64,000 nt of DNA from Diphasiastrum complanatum (GCA_029204225.1 CM055095.1:40416141-40480140); one strand, 5' to 3'; shown: positions 37,558 through 51,056, counted from the stretch's first letter. The notes: a model not told the origin generated them from the sequence alone. Numbers and translations: made by a program.

Positions 37558-37849
37558 ATGGCAATGGCGTCGATGTGGTCTATGAGGAGTGTTAACATCA
37601 GCAGCGGCTCGCCTTTGCACCAATGCAGCAGCGTAACAAGCCACCAGGGGTTGTTCACAACACACACCTTTCCTGCTGCTGCTACCTCCACATCCCGCAG
37701 TTCCTCGCAGTTGCGTACAACAAGAAGAAGAAGACTAGGTCATGGAATTGGCGACCCTTGTCCCTGCTGCATGTCCGCTGAGCTCAACAGTGAAAATTCG
37801 GTTGATTCCACCACATTGGATGACAGTTTGAGCCTAGACCCTCGAAAGG
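37558..37849 (+). CDS. RBD1: Rubredoxin RBD1, exon 1 (transit peptide)
   Basis: First coding exon of a chloroplast rubredoxin whose second exon is at 55478-55806. It begins MAMASMWSMRS; an alternative start two codons later, in GCAATGGCG, also has good plant context. The leader is rich in Ser, Thr, Arg and Ala and nearly free of acidic residues, typical of a plastid transit peptide. An acidic stretch (AELNSENSVDSTTLDD) and SLDPRKG follow, then donor GTACGC at 37850. The exon ends one base into a Gly codon, exactly complementing the two bases that open exon 2, and the joined text LDPRKGLEERFAIRNTGKYE matches the plant RBD1 pattern. The spliced protein is about 206 residues. The pairing over 17.6 kb is inferred from phase and family. 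Confidence 0.8.
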
Positions 37850-38579
37850 GTACGCAATTTCTTTAATTTTTGTTGGTATGTCAATTTCCTCTACTTAAGA
37901 GGCTATATAGAAGGCTAGGCTAGTTCATGCTTAGACAGGTCATCCGCTCAGGATTTTATCTTATTTTTCCTTGCATTTTGTGAAGAAGGTTCTTCATTGA
38001 AAGAAACCGAGCTCCGAGAGTTACTCTTACACCCTATTACTTGATTTGACATAGATAAGTCTAGTATTTAATTATCTAATCTAGCTCAAAAGTAGGTGAG
38101 GAAACATTTAGCATTCTCTTCATGGATGGAAGTGTACTAAGGCATATGTAGATTTTGAGCGTAGCAGTGTAGCTTGCCTTGCTTGATGTTGCACTTCTTT
38201 ATAAGACGTGCTAAGTGCACCAAATTGTTCTCGAGTCCCACCTATTGTCAAGATTCATATGTAACTCCCGACTCCCACGATCCATACTACACAGTACATA
38301 CATTTATGGTCAAGACTCAAGGGTCATGTAACATCCCTCGGCATGGTCTCGACCCTCTCTCAGCCCTACATCTAACATTAGACTCTAACTTCCAACACTA
38401 ATCTCACACTTATTAGTAAGCATACACTAATTTACTCTATTATCTAACGCTGATGATCAATAAGTAATGATCAATCTTAAGTTCTAACAAGTAATGATCA
38501 ATCCTAAGTTCTAACAGTGTTGTAGATTCTAATCTATGTTCCATCTCATTCCATACCCTCACACAAAAAAGCATTACTA

Positions 38580-38582
<3 letters not shown>

Positions 38583-38620
<38 letters not shown>
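38583..38620. repeat. (TC)n microsatellite
   Basis: About 19 TC units within the RBD1 intron. Confidence 0.9.
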
Positions 38621-38623
<3 letters not shown>

Positions 38624-39079
38624 CCCTACACAAAACATAAATCATATTCCATTTCAGAATCTATGCTTCTGTGCTTGGTCAGGGTTTCCTTTTATAGTTG
38701 ATAAAGCTTGAGTGGCACATTTACATTTAGATAGAATATACTCCTGTTTCAAAACAATTTGTTTTTGGCATAAGCTATATAGGTGGAATTGTGTGGAACT
38801 GAGGACTTAGAACGTATCATGCATGATAACATAGTCATCTGTAACCATGAGACACTAGCTTAGTTCATTGAGGTAAGACTCGTACACCATGCCTCTACTA
38901 CATATAAGGTTGTTGGGATGACAATATGTCATGTACTACATGTAATTAGCCCATGTGCTTAATAATTGCAATGCTAAATATAGCCATGGAGCTAAATTAG
39001 ATTATAATTAGTCAATAAGATAATCAATAAATTGGCTTAAACAACCGTGCTGTATTGTAGCGCGATTGTAGTAATGGTT

Positions 39080-39500
39080 GTAAGGCCCAGTTTAGCTAAA
39101 TAAGGGTTATAAGGCCTAGTTTAGCTAAATAAGGTCCCAAAATCATAGTAGAGGCACAAAGGATCACTATAAATAGTTGAGGTCATGCTAAATTTGGAGG
39201 CTATTCTACATTTGTGATTTTATGCACATGAACCACAAATTACATCAAGAAGGCTCTTAAAGAGAAGCTTAAAGAACACTAAGAGTTCAAAAATCACAAA
39301 TATAAAATAGCCTCTAAGACCTTAGCTATTTATAGTGGCCCGATTTAGCTAAATACGGCCCCAAACTTATACTAGAGACACAAAGGACCACTATAAATAG
39401 CTAAGGTCGTTCTAAATTTGGAGGCTATTCTATATCTGTGATTTTTGAACTCTTAGTGTTCTTGAGCTAAATACGGCCCCAAACTTATACTAGAGATCTA
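39080..39500. repeat. Cluster of direct and inverted repeats
   Basis: TTTAGCTAAATA(A/C)GG followed by CCAAA and a CACAAAGGAxCACTATAAAT block occurs more than once. The unit near 39379-39466 is inverted at about 39274-39343: AAGAACACTAAGAGTTC and its complement face each other, as do ATAAATAGCTAAGGTC and its complement. It looks like overlapping copies of a foldback element. Confidence 0.65.
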
Positions 39501-42500
39501 AGTTCTACAAATGCATTGGTTTGCTAGTAGATATCCACCCTTGGAGAAGTCATTCTCTTTGCTAGATGTTCTTGACTTTTGAATAGGGTCATCTCTTTCA
39601 TATTTTTTCGCAACAAAAGTTGGAAATACATACATTTTTGGGAGCATGGGATCAAGGCGCACCTATAGAAAAGACACATTGATCACAATTCTCTTTATTG
39701 AAAAATAAAAAAAATTGTACTTTTTACATTTTATTCGAACAACACTTTTCTATTCATCTTCTGAGTGGGCTACTTGTTTTATGTTGTTCTACATGCCTTA
39801 AGATCCACCGTGAAGTTATTGCAAATTCAAACTTTGGTCAAGTCGGAGTACTCCATTTTCTATTCTACAAGATTTAGTTTTAGATTTCTCTTATGTGTCA
39901 TGGGCTGGTTAAAATTGTGTTTGAATCGATTGGGCCTGGTTCAAATCATTGAATTTAGGTTTTTTCTTACAACTAATTTAATTGCTAATCTTTTGTTATA
40001 GCATAAATAAGTGCTAGTTTAATGTTTAGGGTGCAATAACAACTCTATGTAGTGTAGATTATAATCGATTGATTATCGAATCTTGTCTCTACTTCTTGCC
40101 ATTTGTCATCTCTTTGGATCACTTGGACTTTTGTTGGATGTTGGTTCCTTGAATCTTCTATGTTTCTTAGCTTACTCTTCAAGTGGTAAACTTGGTCTAT
40201 CTGATTGTCTTTGGGTATCGATTCTTTGCACTCTTGTGGATCCTTTTACATTGAGGGCTCTTTTTTCATGATGGTTCTATGTACAAGGGTGGCTTGGTTA
40301 TTTCACATATGGTAAAGGTTTGGTTACCAGAGTCTTTTATAACAATTTTTCCTGTATGCGTGGTCCCTTTAGATACCTTGGGATCTTTGTTGTTGGAGCT
40401 TAGTAAATTCTTTGAGTGGTTGGCTTGATCGCTCAAATTGGCTTTGGATATGTTTGATAACATGCTGCTATTTGATAATATAATTGGATTTCTGACAAGG
40501 TTCCTCCACTGACATTGGATGTAGATTTGAATTTCAACCCACATACAAGGATAGTGCAGGAACCGCCATTGGTTTCTTCTTCATAAATGTAGAGATTTGT
40601 GTTCTTCCTAGGGTTCTTTTGCTTATCGGTGTGCAAGTGGATATGAAACTATTCAATCTTCAGAGCAGTCCTGTTACACGTCTTTGGTGTATGTGTTTTC
40701 CATCAGATGCATCTTATTTAGTTCTTGCGCATGATGTCTTACATTCATTAGCTCTTGGTTTTGCTGTTATTCCAATTTCTGGTGCAAATTTCTGACATAT
40801 TTGGTTAATTCCTATGGCTTGGGATCTCCTTAGGCGTTGCAACATATATGGTAGTATATAGTCCTTAACCAAGGATCCTATTCTAAGCAAGCCAAAACAA
40901 GCAACCACAAAGGGAACGGATGGTGTGGACAAACCAACCCAACCAATTCTAGATCGAACGGATCTAGCCCCCAAGCTATGGATCAATCTCAAAGAGGAAT
41001 GGGGCATCACACCAGCAGCATACGACTACTAGTCTCACAATCAAGGATACACTAGTGAGAGCCCAATAGGTATACTTATACCCTCCAAGGCCCATGCACC
41101 ACTAGTAGTGCATTGTGACTATCTGGGCCACATCATCAGTTCCCCAATGACTCACTGATAGACCCATATAAATCCACCATCATGAGTTTAGGCCTACAAC
41201 CATTAATTATGACCTTATACACATAAGGGCCCCAATTCCCTTATAGTCACAATTAACTTACAGGTTGTTGGTCTACCGTTCCCTAGCGTGGACATGCTAC
41301 CCGAGACCAGTCGTGGGCATGACAGGTAGTGCTCTTCTATAGCTTTACTGGTTGACATGCGTGATCCATTGGAGGCGTGGTGGTTTTCATACCTTATCAG
41401 GGTTTATTTCATATTTTCCGTTGTTTTAGGAGCATTGGTACAATGATATAGCCTATTATCTAAAATGATATTCTTATTCATCTAGTTACAACATTTGTCC
41501 TATGGGGGAGGGGAGCTGCTTTGATGAACCTTTTGATACCTTTATGTGGTATCTTTGGACCATATGATTGGCTTAATATATCCACATTTGTAGTCACCTT
41601 TTTGGGAGACAATTACCATGCTGCCTTCATTTGGAATTCTTGTGCCATCCATGTTCTTGATAGAGCTTCATGAATGACACTCTTTGTGTTGTGCTTTATT
41701 TTGCTATGCACTTCTACAACATATATATTGCAGAAGCTACTATATTTTAGTTTCTATCATAGCCACATCGAGGGTAATGTTTTTGAGGGTGGGAGTTTTA
41801 TAAACAGATAGTTTCATACTTCTCTATAGGCATACCTCACAACTACTTTTGGGAGTCGCAACTATTTTATGATATCTTTTTATGAAGTTTAGACTCCCCT
41901 TTACTTTGGATCAGGTTATTTATAAGGATAAGAGTGTTATGCCCTGAGTTGGGTGCCTATAGGAAAGGAGCCTTCTAGAGATTTGCTAACTTGCTAAATA
42001 AGGGTCAAAGACTACCATTTTTGAATTTGACGAGTTTGGTGTTTCGAGCTTCTTGTAGGAGAGTTCTATATTTTTTGGAGATCTACTCGAGCTATCACCA
42101 TCCATTGATGCTCATTAAGTTTTTTTAGTCGGAGAATGCTTGGTGATTGTCAAAGATCCAAAGTGGTCATGATGGCTTAATCTCTAATCAATCATCCCAT
42201 TTCTAACTTTTAATGTAGGAAATTCTCTAAAAAAGATTTCTATGAGATGTGACGAGTTCCTTGGCTCTCCAACTATTTGCTCCTTTTGAGTTGGTGTTGT
42301 CTAAAACTAAAATTCCAAGTATCTGAAGGTTTCACCCTTGTATTGGTATGTGCATGCCTAGAGTGCCTAACACTAGGAGAATAGAGAGAATTGTTTAGGA
42401 GTTGACTGTTTTTACTGAATTCTCCAGATTCTCTTGCATATTGCACAATACTTCTGGTAAGCTATTTCAAATTTTGTTACTGATAGAATAATCATGTCTC

Positions 42501-43329
42501 TCTTGATTTTATGACCATCTTGTAACTCAACACATACTTTTGTCGTTGAAGAAAATTTCCTTTACTGACCAAGAGTATTTGCCTTTGACTTAATGGATCA
42601 TAGTTTACAACCTTAGTCCTAACTCTTTGATCATTAAGATCAAGCCAGGTATCAAAGTAGCAGTGTATTTAGGAATATATAGTCAACATCCAAACACAAC
42701 TTTAGAGATAACATCTTTAAAGTGTAAGATACCACAAGAAATCAACACATGCTTTAGTCATCACCTTGCTAATCAAATGTAGCTAGTCTTTCTATATAGG
42801 AATTGATCGGATTGCCAAAATCACTAGTAGTTGTCCTAACCATAATAGGTTTACTAGGATGAGTGATTTGTAAGTCTGGGAATTGAGACAATCAAATCCT
42901 AAGAATGACAAATTCTCTATAACTCCTCATTCCATAGATAGATATAACAACTTTACTTTTCCACATTGACAGATTTGTATATCATAGGAGTATTACTACT
43001 ATTCGTATGCTCCATTAAGTTCCTCAATTCACTTTACTATTGGAATCAGACATTGGTTAATTGTATTCATCTTGTTCAATTTTGATAAAGATAAAGCATA
43101 TGTAGTTTTCTTTTATGGAGCTTCTCAAGATAGTACTGAACTATTCAATCACCTGATGATCTTACAATCAATTTCATCATCTATATCACTGCTAACACGT
43201 CCAATTATACAAGCACTTTCCAAAGTGATCCCATAATCACCAAGAAACAAAATTCTCATTCAAGACCAAGTAGGGATAATCTTTGGTTATTATTGGGATT
43301 TGAGAAATATTGGCATCCGCACCAATAAT
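39501..43329. other. No gene recognised (intronic)
   Basis: Moderately AT-rich DNA with short open frames on both strands. None shows a domain or splice-supported exon. Some of it may be old retroelement sequence that has decayed past recognition. Confidence 0.35.
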
Positions 43330-45277
43330 ATTTAGGCCCAGGCAGCAGACTCTGGATCGTTGTGGATGGTAGAGAGAGCAGCATGCCCAATGCACCCGAT
43401 TGGTTGGTCAGTTCTTTTATGAGTGTGGCATCCCTTTTGCCATTGTTGACACTTTGGTATTTAGGGAGCTTTGCGAGCAGATTGCAGCAGTGGATGCTAC
43501 ATGGAGGCCTCCTAGGCGAGAGGCACTATGAGGCAGGATGCTCCGCCAGGAGGAGGAGACATCATGCGAGAGCTGAGTTCCATTCGCTCAGCGTGGCAGA
43601 GGTAAGATTTTTGTCTCCTAAAACTCTTTGCAAGTATTGCACTTTTTTGCATGTGGCTAATAAATGTTTTGTGGCAGATATGGATGGACGATATTGAGTG
43701 ATGGATGGACTGACATTCGTCGGTGATCCGTCATCAATATCTTGGTTTCTTGTCCGCTTGGCATAATCTTCTTGTGTGGCATGGATGCCACTCGAGGTGT
43801 CAGTTTCATCACCAAGAAGAAGCACGTGTTGGCCTTGTTTCGCACATTCTCGCCGCTGGACCTGAAGAAGCCAACACCCACTCGCTTTGCCTACTACTAC
43901 TTGGTTCTAGAGAGACGGCTGGCAGTAGGAGACCCCTTGTGGCGGATGGTCGTTAGTGAGGGCTTCCTGGATTTTAGAGGTGTCAGCGTAGATGCGATAC
44001 ATCTCCAAACCATTGTGTTTGGAGATGAGTTCCGGACACGGGCAGCGGAGCTTGTGGGGGTCCTTTGACCCATTTTCTAGTAGACTGTGAGGGGTGCACT
44101 CTCGGTCTCATTTACGAGTTCATGGACTGCATCAGACCTTGGCCTTGGATGAGGACATGTATGACTCTTCAGTGTCTTGTACTTTATTTGACTCAAGTTT
44201 GTTGTGTTTTCTTTTAAGCAACGACGCACTGATGATTGTAATGTGTGTCACAGGAAGGACGAGATCTTGCAGATTTGGGAGGCTAGATGGGATTACATCC
44301 ACCGACCCATCCATGTCGTAGCCTACATGTTGCTTCCGTTGTGGCACTCTACCAGAAATTTGGACGATCTAGAGCTGCACAGGGAATGGGTGGAGTACAA
44401 TGAGCGCGTATGGCCTGGACCAGGTGTATGTGAAAAACCGCTTAATAGTCATATTTGTTGTCAATGCATGTGTGTGAATTTAGTGGATCGACGTTTTCCA
44501 TGGTTCTTTTGCCAATAGGCCCGCTGCTCATGAACATAGCACGCCAGCTGGTTAACAAGACTGTTCAGCATCCGCTTGTGAGCAGAATTGGAACATCTGG
44601 GCCTTGTATCACACACAGAAGAGGAACATGCTATCCATCTAGCAGTGTAGGTGGTTGGTGTTTGTGAACACCAACGGATGTATGTTGAGAGACACACACG
44701 CGTAGAGGGCCAGATGATCGAGGTGAGTCACTTTATTACCCCATGTTGGAGATATGTAGTATTGATGAATTGAACTGCTTTCAAAATTTGCAATATTGCA
44801 AAGGATACATGTTTGACAACAACATTTGTTTGTGGTTGCAGGTGAACCCTGACTTGCTGGGTTGGCTCGGCAGCGGCGGCTGCTCCTCAGAAACCACTCA
44901 CATAGGAAGAGTTAGATGATGAGATCTATAGAGAGCTATATAGGCAGGCAGAGGAGGGCAAAGAGGGGGCGGGAGAGGGCTGAGGAGGGTGATGATGAGG
45001 GCTCGGAGGGTGGAGAGGAGCTCAGGGTTGATTATGAGAAGGAGGAGGAGTGGATAGAGGAGGGGGATATTGAGGGGGAGGACGAGAGGGGGCAGAGGCA
45101 CAGGGGGATTACCTAGCTGACCTGTTAGTGGACCCTGACGTGGAGACAGAGGAGGAGCCAGCCATTTCTGCACGTAGGCCTAGAGAGCGAATGGACGGTT
45201 GCGGATCGGAAGTGTGTCAACGTAGCAACAACTGTCAAGATGGATACAGTCTGTAACAAGAGGTTCGAGGGGGGGGG
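43330..45277 (+). pseudogene. hAT-family transposase (DUF659 type), decayed
   Basis: Plus-strand coding pieces match plant hAT transposases. 43360-43600 gives FFYECGIPFAIVDTLVFREL, with stops. A GT-AG intron (about 43602-43677) joins AWQR to YGWTILSDGWTDIRR, a DUF659 core with DGWTD. SVINILVSCPLGIIFLCGMD and AT follow, then LGLIYEFMDCIRP near 44110. A further exon after 44252 reads KDEILQIWEARWDYIHRPIH. The hAT dimerisation region appears as WNIWALYHTQKRNMLSI and LVFVNTN near 44590-44670. An acid-rich tail runs to about 45180. Stops and frameshifts show it is dead. In life such enzymes cut and paste hAT DNA. It is interrupted at 45277 by a chromovirus. Confidence 0.75.
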
Positions 45278-45635
45278 TGTTACGAGCTCGTAACCAGTGC
45301 CGAACCCTAGAGAACAGAGATAGGTCAGATACCACAGTCAAGGTCGTGTCCAGCGTACATGACCAACAGGGCAAGACAGTGTGAGTAGTGTGCCCCAGCA
45401 CGGTCCATAGCCATGGCGGGCCTAACACAGCCTAGGGACCCTGTCAGCAGGATAGGTCCCCCAGTTGGGTCCCGACGTGCAGTCGGCCACGTCAGTGCCA
45501 CGTGGCCGACACTTGGCAGTAGCATGCTACCAGTCCTCACACTGGGCTAGGAGGGGCTTACTCTATATCAGGGAGTAGGCAAGGTTGGGTGGATCAGTTA
45601 GTGTTTGCCCTACTGTGGTGTTAGGATCTATTACA
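45278..45635 (+). repeat. Gypsy-3 5' LTR (358 bp)
   Basis: TGTTACGAGC...GATCTATTACA. It matches the LTR at 51317-51592 except for 82 extra bases in the middle. Confidence 0.93.
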
Positions 45636-45636
45636 C

Positions 45637-45649
45637 TGGTATCAGAGCC
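45637..45649 (+). other. Gypsy-3 primer binding site (initiator Met-tRNA)
   Basis: TGGTATCAGAGCC lies one base inside the 5' LTR. Confidence 0.93.
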
Positions 45650-46532
45650 ATCTCCATCCTAGGGAACTCAGTTTTCAGCAGTGGAGAAAGTAGCTAGATT
45701 GCTCAGAACTTCTTCAAGTTCTCAGAAAGAAATAGAGGAGGAGACTCGCTGTAGGAACAGTCTCCTACTGAGGAAATCTTGGTGGATTTACTTGCTTTTT
45801 TGACAGAATCCGAACCAGAATTCAGGGGTAGTTCCATCGCTGCAAAATCAGATAATTACTTCTGATTTTTGAGTGTAAAACACTGTTATCTGAGCGGAAT
45901 TTCAAGGGAAAAAGATCCATCGTTGTATAGACAGCCCTCAACTCTGAAATTTGTGTGAAGTTTTGAGTAGATTAGAGCAAGTTCTAATCTGAATTAGTGT
46001 AGCAGGGTCAGCGCTGGACAAGGAGGAGAAAAGGTGAAAATTCATCCCTGTTTGTTGAGAATTCTCAGAAGTTTGAGCTTCAAACTTACTTGCTACAGAC
46101 CAGCGACCTACAGGCTTGGGTCAAATCGGAGATTTGAGGTGATTTTAGAGCTGTAAATTGGACAAATCGGGCCGGACAGGTTGCTGTCCAACCAGCGAGG
46201 GCAGGGACTTAAAAAATTCCGGATTTCTTTTTGTAAATTTCCGGCTTTTACTCGGTTTGTTGGAGCCCCACACCTGAAATCAGATCAGTTAACTACTCAA
46301 CTCAAGAACCGGGAAATTTGGCACCGTTTTGAAGCTTCAAACTGGCATTTTCCGGGACAGCAGGTCTGAAATCTTGGGTAAAAGAGCTAAGAGGGTTCCT
46401 CTTCATTCTTTCTTTGGAAGTACAGTCCTCAGAAACAGCTAAGTCATCTTTCCTTTCCCTTGTACAGTTGTAAATTAGCCTTTTAGACTTTTTTCCTTCA
46501 GAAGTTAAGGTAGCTCTCTTTCAGTTCCGAAG

Positions 46533-47916
46533 ATGACCACTCCTCAGGGACCTGATCAACCCTAGGAGAGAGGCTTCGACGAACTTGAAACAGAAGCCTT
46601 GGCTTACAGAAAAGGGAAGGAACTCATGGAAGTGGAAGAACAGGAACAGTTCGCCGAAGAACTCGACGAACTGGTTACCAAGGAGCAGTTTCTCCAATTG
46701 GTAACAGAAGTGGATGAACTGAAGTTGGCATTAGCCAGTTTCAAGTCCAATGTGGACGACTCGTTCGCTGAACTCAAAAACTTGATTTTGAGTTCCGCGA
46801 AAGGAAGCCTTCCCTCCACTTCTCAGTTATCCCCTTCTCCACTTCCATCAGTTTCGGGTGAGACTTTACGGTCTCACCCCAGTGTTTTTAAAGATTTAAA
46901 ACCACCTACTTTTAATGGGGAAGAGAAGGATAGAAATGCAGATATTCTACAAACATTCCTCAGCAAATGGAAGAACATTCATGCTCTTAAACAGACCCCT
47001 GACCATTTGCAAGCTATTGAGGCCAGTCTTTCCTTAGGGCCTATGGCCTATAAGTGGTGGTTAAATCTCCAAGAGACTGGGCAGACTCCCCGGTCATGGA
47101 AAGCTTTTGAAGAAGCTTTTCTAAGAGAATTTCTACCAGAAAATGAACTTGATAGAGCCTGGGAAGCCTGGGAAAGAACAGTAATGGACAAGTCCCTCAT
47201 CCAATATATCTCGCAGTATCGAGAAGCAATTTTAAAGATTAAAAATATGGATGACTATCAGAAAATTAGGGGATTTGTCCGTGGCCTCAAAGATGAATAT
47301 AAAGTAGAGGTCCAGAGAAACTCGCCTACTACCCTTGAGCAAGCTCTCAGATATGCTCAAATCTATGATGATTCAGTGGGTAGGAAGAGGGCGAGACAAC
47401 AACCACTTTCTGAGCAGCCTCCTCAGAAAGACTTTCAATTTAAAAAGACATTTTTTAAAAAGAAAGAAAGAAGATAAATTTAAAGGTGAAGCTCCTCAGA
47501 AACGCCCTTCACTCATACAGCCCTTAAAACCAGATGATTTTGAAAAAGCCAAACAAGAACATTTGTGCTTTGTGTGTATGGGCAAGGGACACACAGTCAG
47601 ACAGTGTCCCAAGGGGCCTTTCACTAAAAAAGATAAGAAAGATAAAAAACAAGTTCATCTTGTTCAGACTGTATGTTTCCCCAGTGACTCGGCAGCTTCC
47701 GAGATCAAAGTGTATCATGAAGATCATGAACACTGTTGCCAGCTGACCTCTGCAATGCTAGCGAGACCCTTCAGCTTTGGGCCGCATGACCTAGTACGTA
47801 TGCATGGGAAAGTTGGTAACCAGTCAGTAAGAGTCATGGTTGATGATGGGGCAACCCATAATTTCATCAACTACACCCTGGTTAAAACGCTTAAACTACC
47901 AGAAGTACCTAGTTAG
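46533..47916 (+). pseudogene. Gypsy-3 gag and start of protease
   Basis: ATG at 46533 (MTTPQGPDQP) meets TAG at 46563, after which the same frame stays open to 47477. It encodes the retrotransposon gag domain (FKDLKPPTFNGEEKDRNADI, AYKWWLNLQETG, WERTVMDKSLIQYISQYREAI). Near 47460 a frameshift moves to the frame holding CFVCMGKGHTVRQC, an intact CCHC knuckle. The retropepsin site reads VMVDDGATHNFIN, where Asp replaces the usual Ser or Thr of D-S/T-G. It ends at a stop at 47914-47916. Confidence 0.9.
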
Positions 47917-48870
47917 CACAGGTACATAGTTTCATTAGCTAAGGGTGAAGATAAAAAAATATGGGAAACTATGGTAAGTAAGTTAAATCTTGGTATTCAG
48001 GGGTACCAAGATGAAATAAACTTTCAGATAATGTACCTGGATCGAACAGACATTGTTCTCGGGAGAGATTGGCTCTACAGTTTAGGACCTTCCCTCCACA
48101 GAAACTATCAGGAGAACACCCTCAGCTTTCAGCATAAAGGCCGAGAGATCCAGTTGCATGGGGAGCATGATGTTCCCAACAGCCCTATGGTCTGCAGTTC
48201 AGAGCTCTGTCAGCTAATCGGAGACGAAGACCATCAGGTATTCTTATGTGACTTTCAGTTTATTCTTGAAGTTTCTATTTCCAGTTCTATTCAGCAGAAA
48301 ATCAGTAAATTAGAAACTTTATTGTCTAAATTTAAAGATGTTTTTCTTGAAGATTTGCCACATGGTTTACCACCTAGCAGAGAGGTAGATCATGTAATAA
48401 ACCTAGTACCAGGTACAACACCTGTTTCTAAACCTCCGTATCTGGTCAGCCGAACAGAGGATGAAGAAATAACTAGGCAGTTAACAGATTATCTTGGGAA
48501 AGGCCAAATTCAGACCAGTAGTTCACCATGGGCCTCACCAGTCCTTTTGGTGAAAAAGAAAGAGGGGTCTATGCGTCTTTGCGTAGACTACAGAGCCCTC
48601 AATAAAGTCACAATTAAGAATAAATACCCTATGCCTCGGGCAGACGAGTTGTTTGACCAACTCGACGGGGCTAAGTTTTTCAGCAAAATAGACCTCAGAT
48701 CGGGATATCATCAAGTCCGTATAAAATCGAAAGATGTCTCGAAAAAAGCTTTTAGGACTCGTCACGGTCATTATGAGTTTAAGGTGATGCCATTTGGGCT
48801 CACAAATGCTCCAGCTACCTTTATGACCTTGATGAACAGTGTCCTCAGACATACTTGGGTAAGTTTGTAG
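47917..48870 (+). pseudogene. Gypsy-3 protease end and reverse transcriptase N-terminus
   Basis: Contains the retropepsin C-terminal motif [13 protein letters not shown]. Reverse transcriptase begins with [76 protein letters not shown] and [19 protein letters not shown] one-base loss near 48855 throws it out of frame (RHTWVSL, then stop) where PYLGKF is expected. Confidence 0.9.
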
Positions 48871-50288
48871 TCGTATTTTTAGATGACATTCTCGTCTACA
48901 GCAAAACGAGGAAGGAGCATCTAAAACACCTCAGAAAGGTGTTTCGACTGCTCAGAAAGCATAAGCTCTATGCTAAACAATCCAAGTGTGAATTCTTCGT
49001 TGAAGAAGTAGCATATTTGGGTCATATTATCTCTTCAGATGGGATTAAGATGGACCCAAATAAGGTTAAAGCCATACTCAGTTGGCTGAGACCTCAGAAT
49101 ATTTTGGAACTTCAGATCTTTCTTGGTTTGGCGGGATATTACAGACGATTTGTCAAGGAATATGCTCAGATAGCAGTTCCTATGACAAATCTCCTTAAGG
49201 GGAAGGGAAAGGAGTTCATTTGGGAGTCCGCACAGCAGGAGAGCTTTGATGCTCTCAAAACAGCCTTAGCTACAGCACCAGTTTTAAAAGTCGTCGACCC
49301 CAATCAACCATTTGTGGTCGAAACAGATTCTAGCGACTTTGCAGTAGGTGCCGTGCTAACTCAGGGTGGACGACCAGTTGCGTTCGAGAGTAAAAAACTC
49401 GAGCCAGCTCAGACTAGGTACAGTGCCTATGAAAAGGAACTCTTTTCTATAGTCCATGCCCTTAAGACTTGGAGGCATTATTTGTATGGTGCCAACTTTG
49501 AGGTCCTGACAGACCATGAGAGTCTCAGATACCTTTGCAATCAACCTGAGCTTAGAGGTCGGAAAGCTCGTTGGGCAGAGTTGATGCAAGAGTTTGACAT
49601 GTCTATTAGATATAGACGTGGAAAATTCAATACAGTAGCAGATGCCCTTAGCAGAATGCCTATGATAAACGAGCTGAGTTTTACCCAGATTCGTAATGAG
49701 TTACTCGAGTCCTTGAGGGGGAAATGCCAGCATGATGCATTCTTCTCTACTATCTGGAACTCAGTCCAGAGCAGACAGTTACAGACTCCAGAACCAGTTC
49801 CCGGGGCTGGTGCCAGTTCATCCAAGAATACGGCAGCTTCCGTTGAGGATGATGATGAGTCCGAGTATACGTCGTCAGATGACGTTGAGGATTCTGAGCC
49901 TGTATTACCCAAGCAAACCCCAGTGGTTGAGGGTCAGTTGACTCAAGTATTCAAATGGAAACAGTATTCCATTCAGGATGAGTACTTGCTCTATAGAGAT
50001 AGAGTATGTGTCTCCAATTCAGAGGATTATAGGCAGCAGGTCCTATATGAATGTCATGACAATCCTAGTGCGGGACACCCAGGCATACAGAAGACCTATG
50101 AGCTTCTTCGTAGGCAATTTTTTTGGCCCAGTATGAAAAAGGACGTCCACCAGTATGTAACCAGTTGCCAGAAATGTCAAGTAAATAAAGCAGAGCGTTT
50201 AAAGGCAGGAGGGTTGTTGCATCCCTTAGAAATACCAGCTGGTAAATGGGAGAGTATCTCCATGGATTTTATAGACCCAAAAGGGTAA
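48855..50288 (+). pseudogene. Gypsy-3 reverse transcriptase end, RNase H, integrase zinc domain
   Basis: The 477-residue frame opens with [18 protein letters not shown], the catalytic FLDD. RNase H follows (VVETDSSDFAVGAVLTQGGR, YSAYEKELFSIVHALKTWRH, LTDHESLRYL). An acidic linker leads to the integrase HHCC zinc finger (H...GHPGIQKTYELLRRQFFW, CQKC). The integrase core starts with SMDFIDPKG and breaks at a stop at 50286-50288. Confidence 0.92.
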
Positions 50289-51056
50289 TGACGCTATATG
50301 GGTCACAGTTGACCGTCTGACCAAAATGGCTCATTTTATTCCGACCAAAACAACCATTAGAGCTCCAGAGTTAGCGAGGTTGTTTGTAGACGGGCTATTT
50401 AAATTGTACGGTCTACCTTCCGGCATAGTCATTGACCGGGACAGTAAGTTTACTGGAAATTTTTGGAGGGCAGTATTCCATCATCTCCATACTAAACTTA
50501 ATATGAGTACCACCGACCATCCACGGACGGACGGTCAAACAGAAAGGGTAAATCAAGTGCTGGAGGATATGCTTCGTGCATATGTCAGCAAGAAGCAGAC
50601 TAATTGGGAGGGGTATCTCTCGATATTAGAGTTTGCTTACAACAGTACCAAACATTCAGCTACGGGATACAACCCATTTATGTTGATGTACTGTTTTCAG
50701 CCACGCTCACCCACAGCTGTAGGGTTTAACAAGAAAAAGTTGAAGTAGCCAGAAACTTTTTAGAGGACCTAAACCAGATGATAGAACATGCTAAGCGTAG
50801 CATTATGCAGTCCCAGGATTGAGCCAGGCATTATGCAGATCCACACAGACGGGATGTGCAGTTCTCCACTGGTGAGAAAGTCTACTTGAGAGTCCCAGTT
50901 GACTCTAAAACCCTCAAATCAGGAGTGTGTGCTAAGTTGTCTCCAAGGTATTGTGGTCCCTTTACCATCAGTAGGAGACTAGGCGAGGTCACCTATGAAC
51001 TAGAACTCCCACACAGCAGTAAGGTTTTTCCAGTCTTTCATGTAAGTCAGTTATGA
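50289..51056 (+). pseudogene. Gypsy-3 integrase core and C-terminus
   Basis: Continues after a stop: VDRLTKMAHFIP, IDRDSKFTGNFWRA (second Asp), TDHPRTDGQTERVNQVLEDM (Glu), and FAYNSTKHSATGYNPFMLMY. A frame change near 50745 and a stop at 50821 precede the GPY/F-type C-terminal piece at 50856-51056 (FSTGEKVYLRVP, KLSPRYCGPFTISRRLGEVT, VFPVFHVSQL). Confidence 0.9.

Noticed and set aside
37287-37691. 134-residue minus-strand frame opposite RBD1 exon 1
   Set aside because: It is the shadow of exon 1; the plus strand has the transit-peptide character and a phase-matched donor.
40266-40636. Minus-strand frames of 92 and 67 residues
   Set aside because: No recognisable domain, Met or splice context; composition is that of AT-rich non-coding DNA.
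44898-45173. Proline/leucine-rich minus-strand frame
   Set aside because: It mirrors the acidic, Glu-rich tail on the plus strand of the hAT relic and has no motif.
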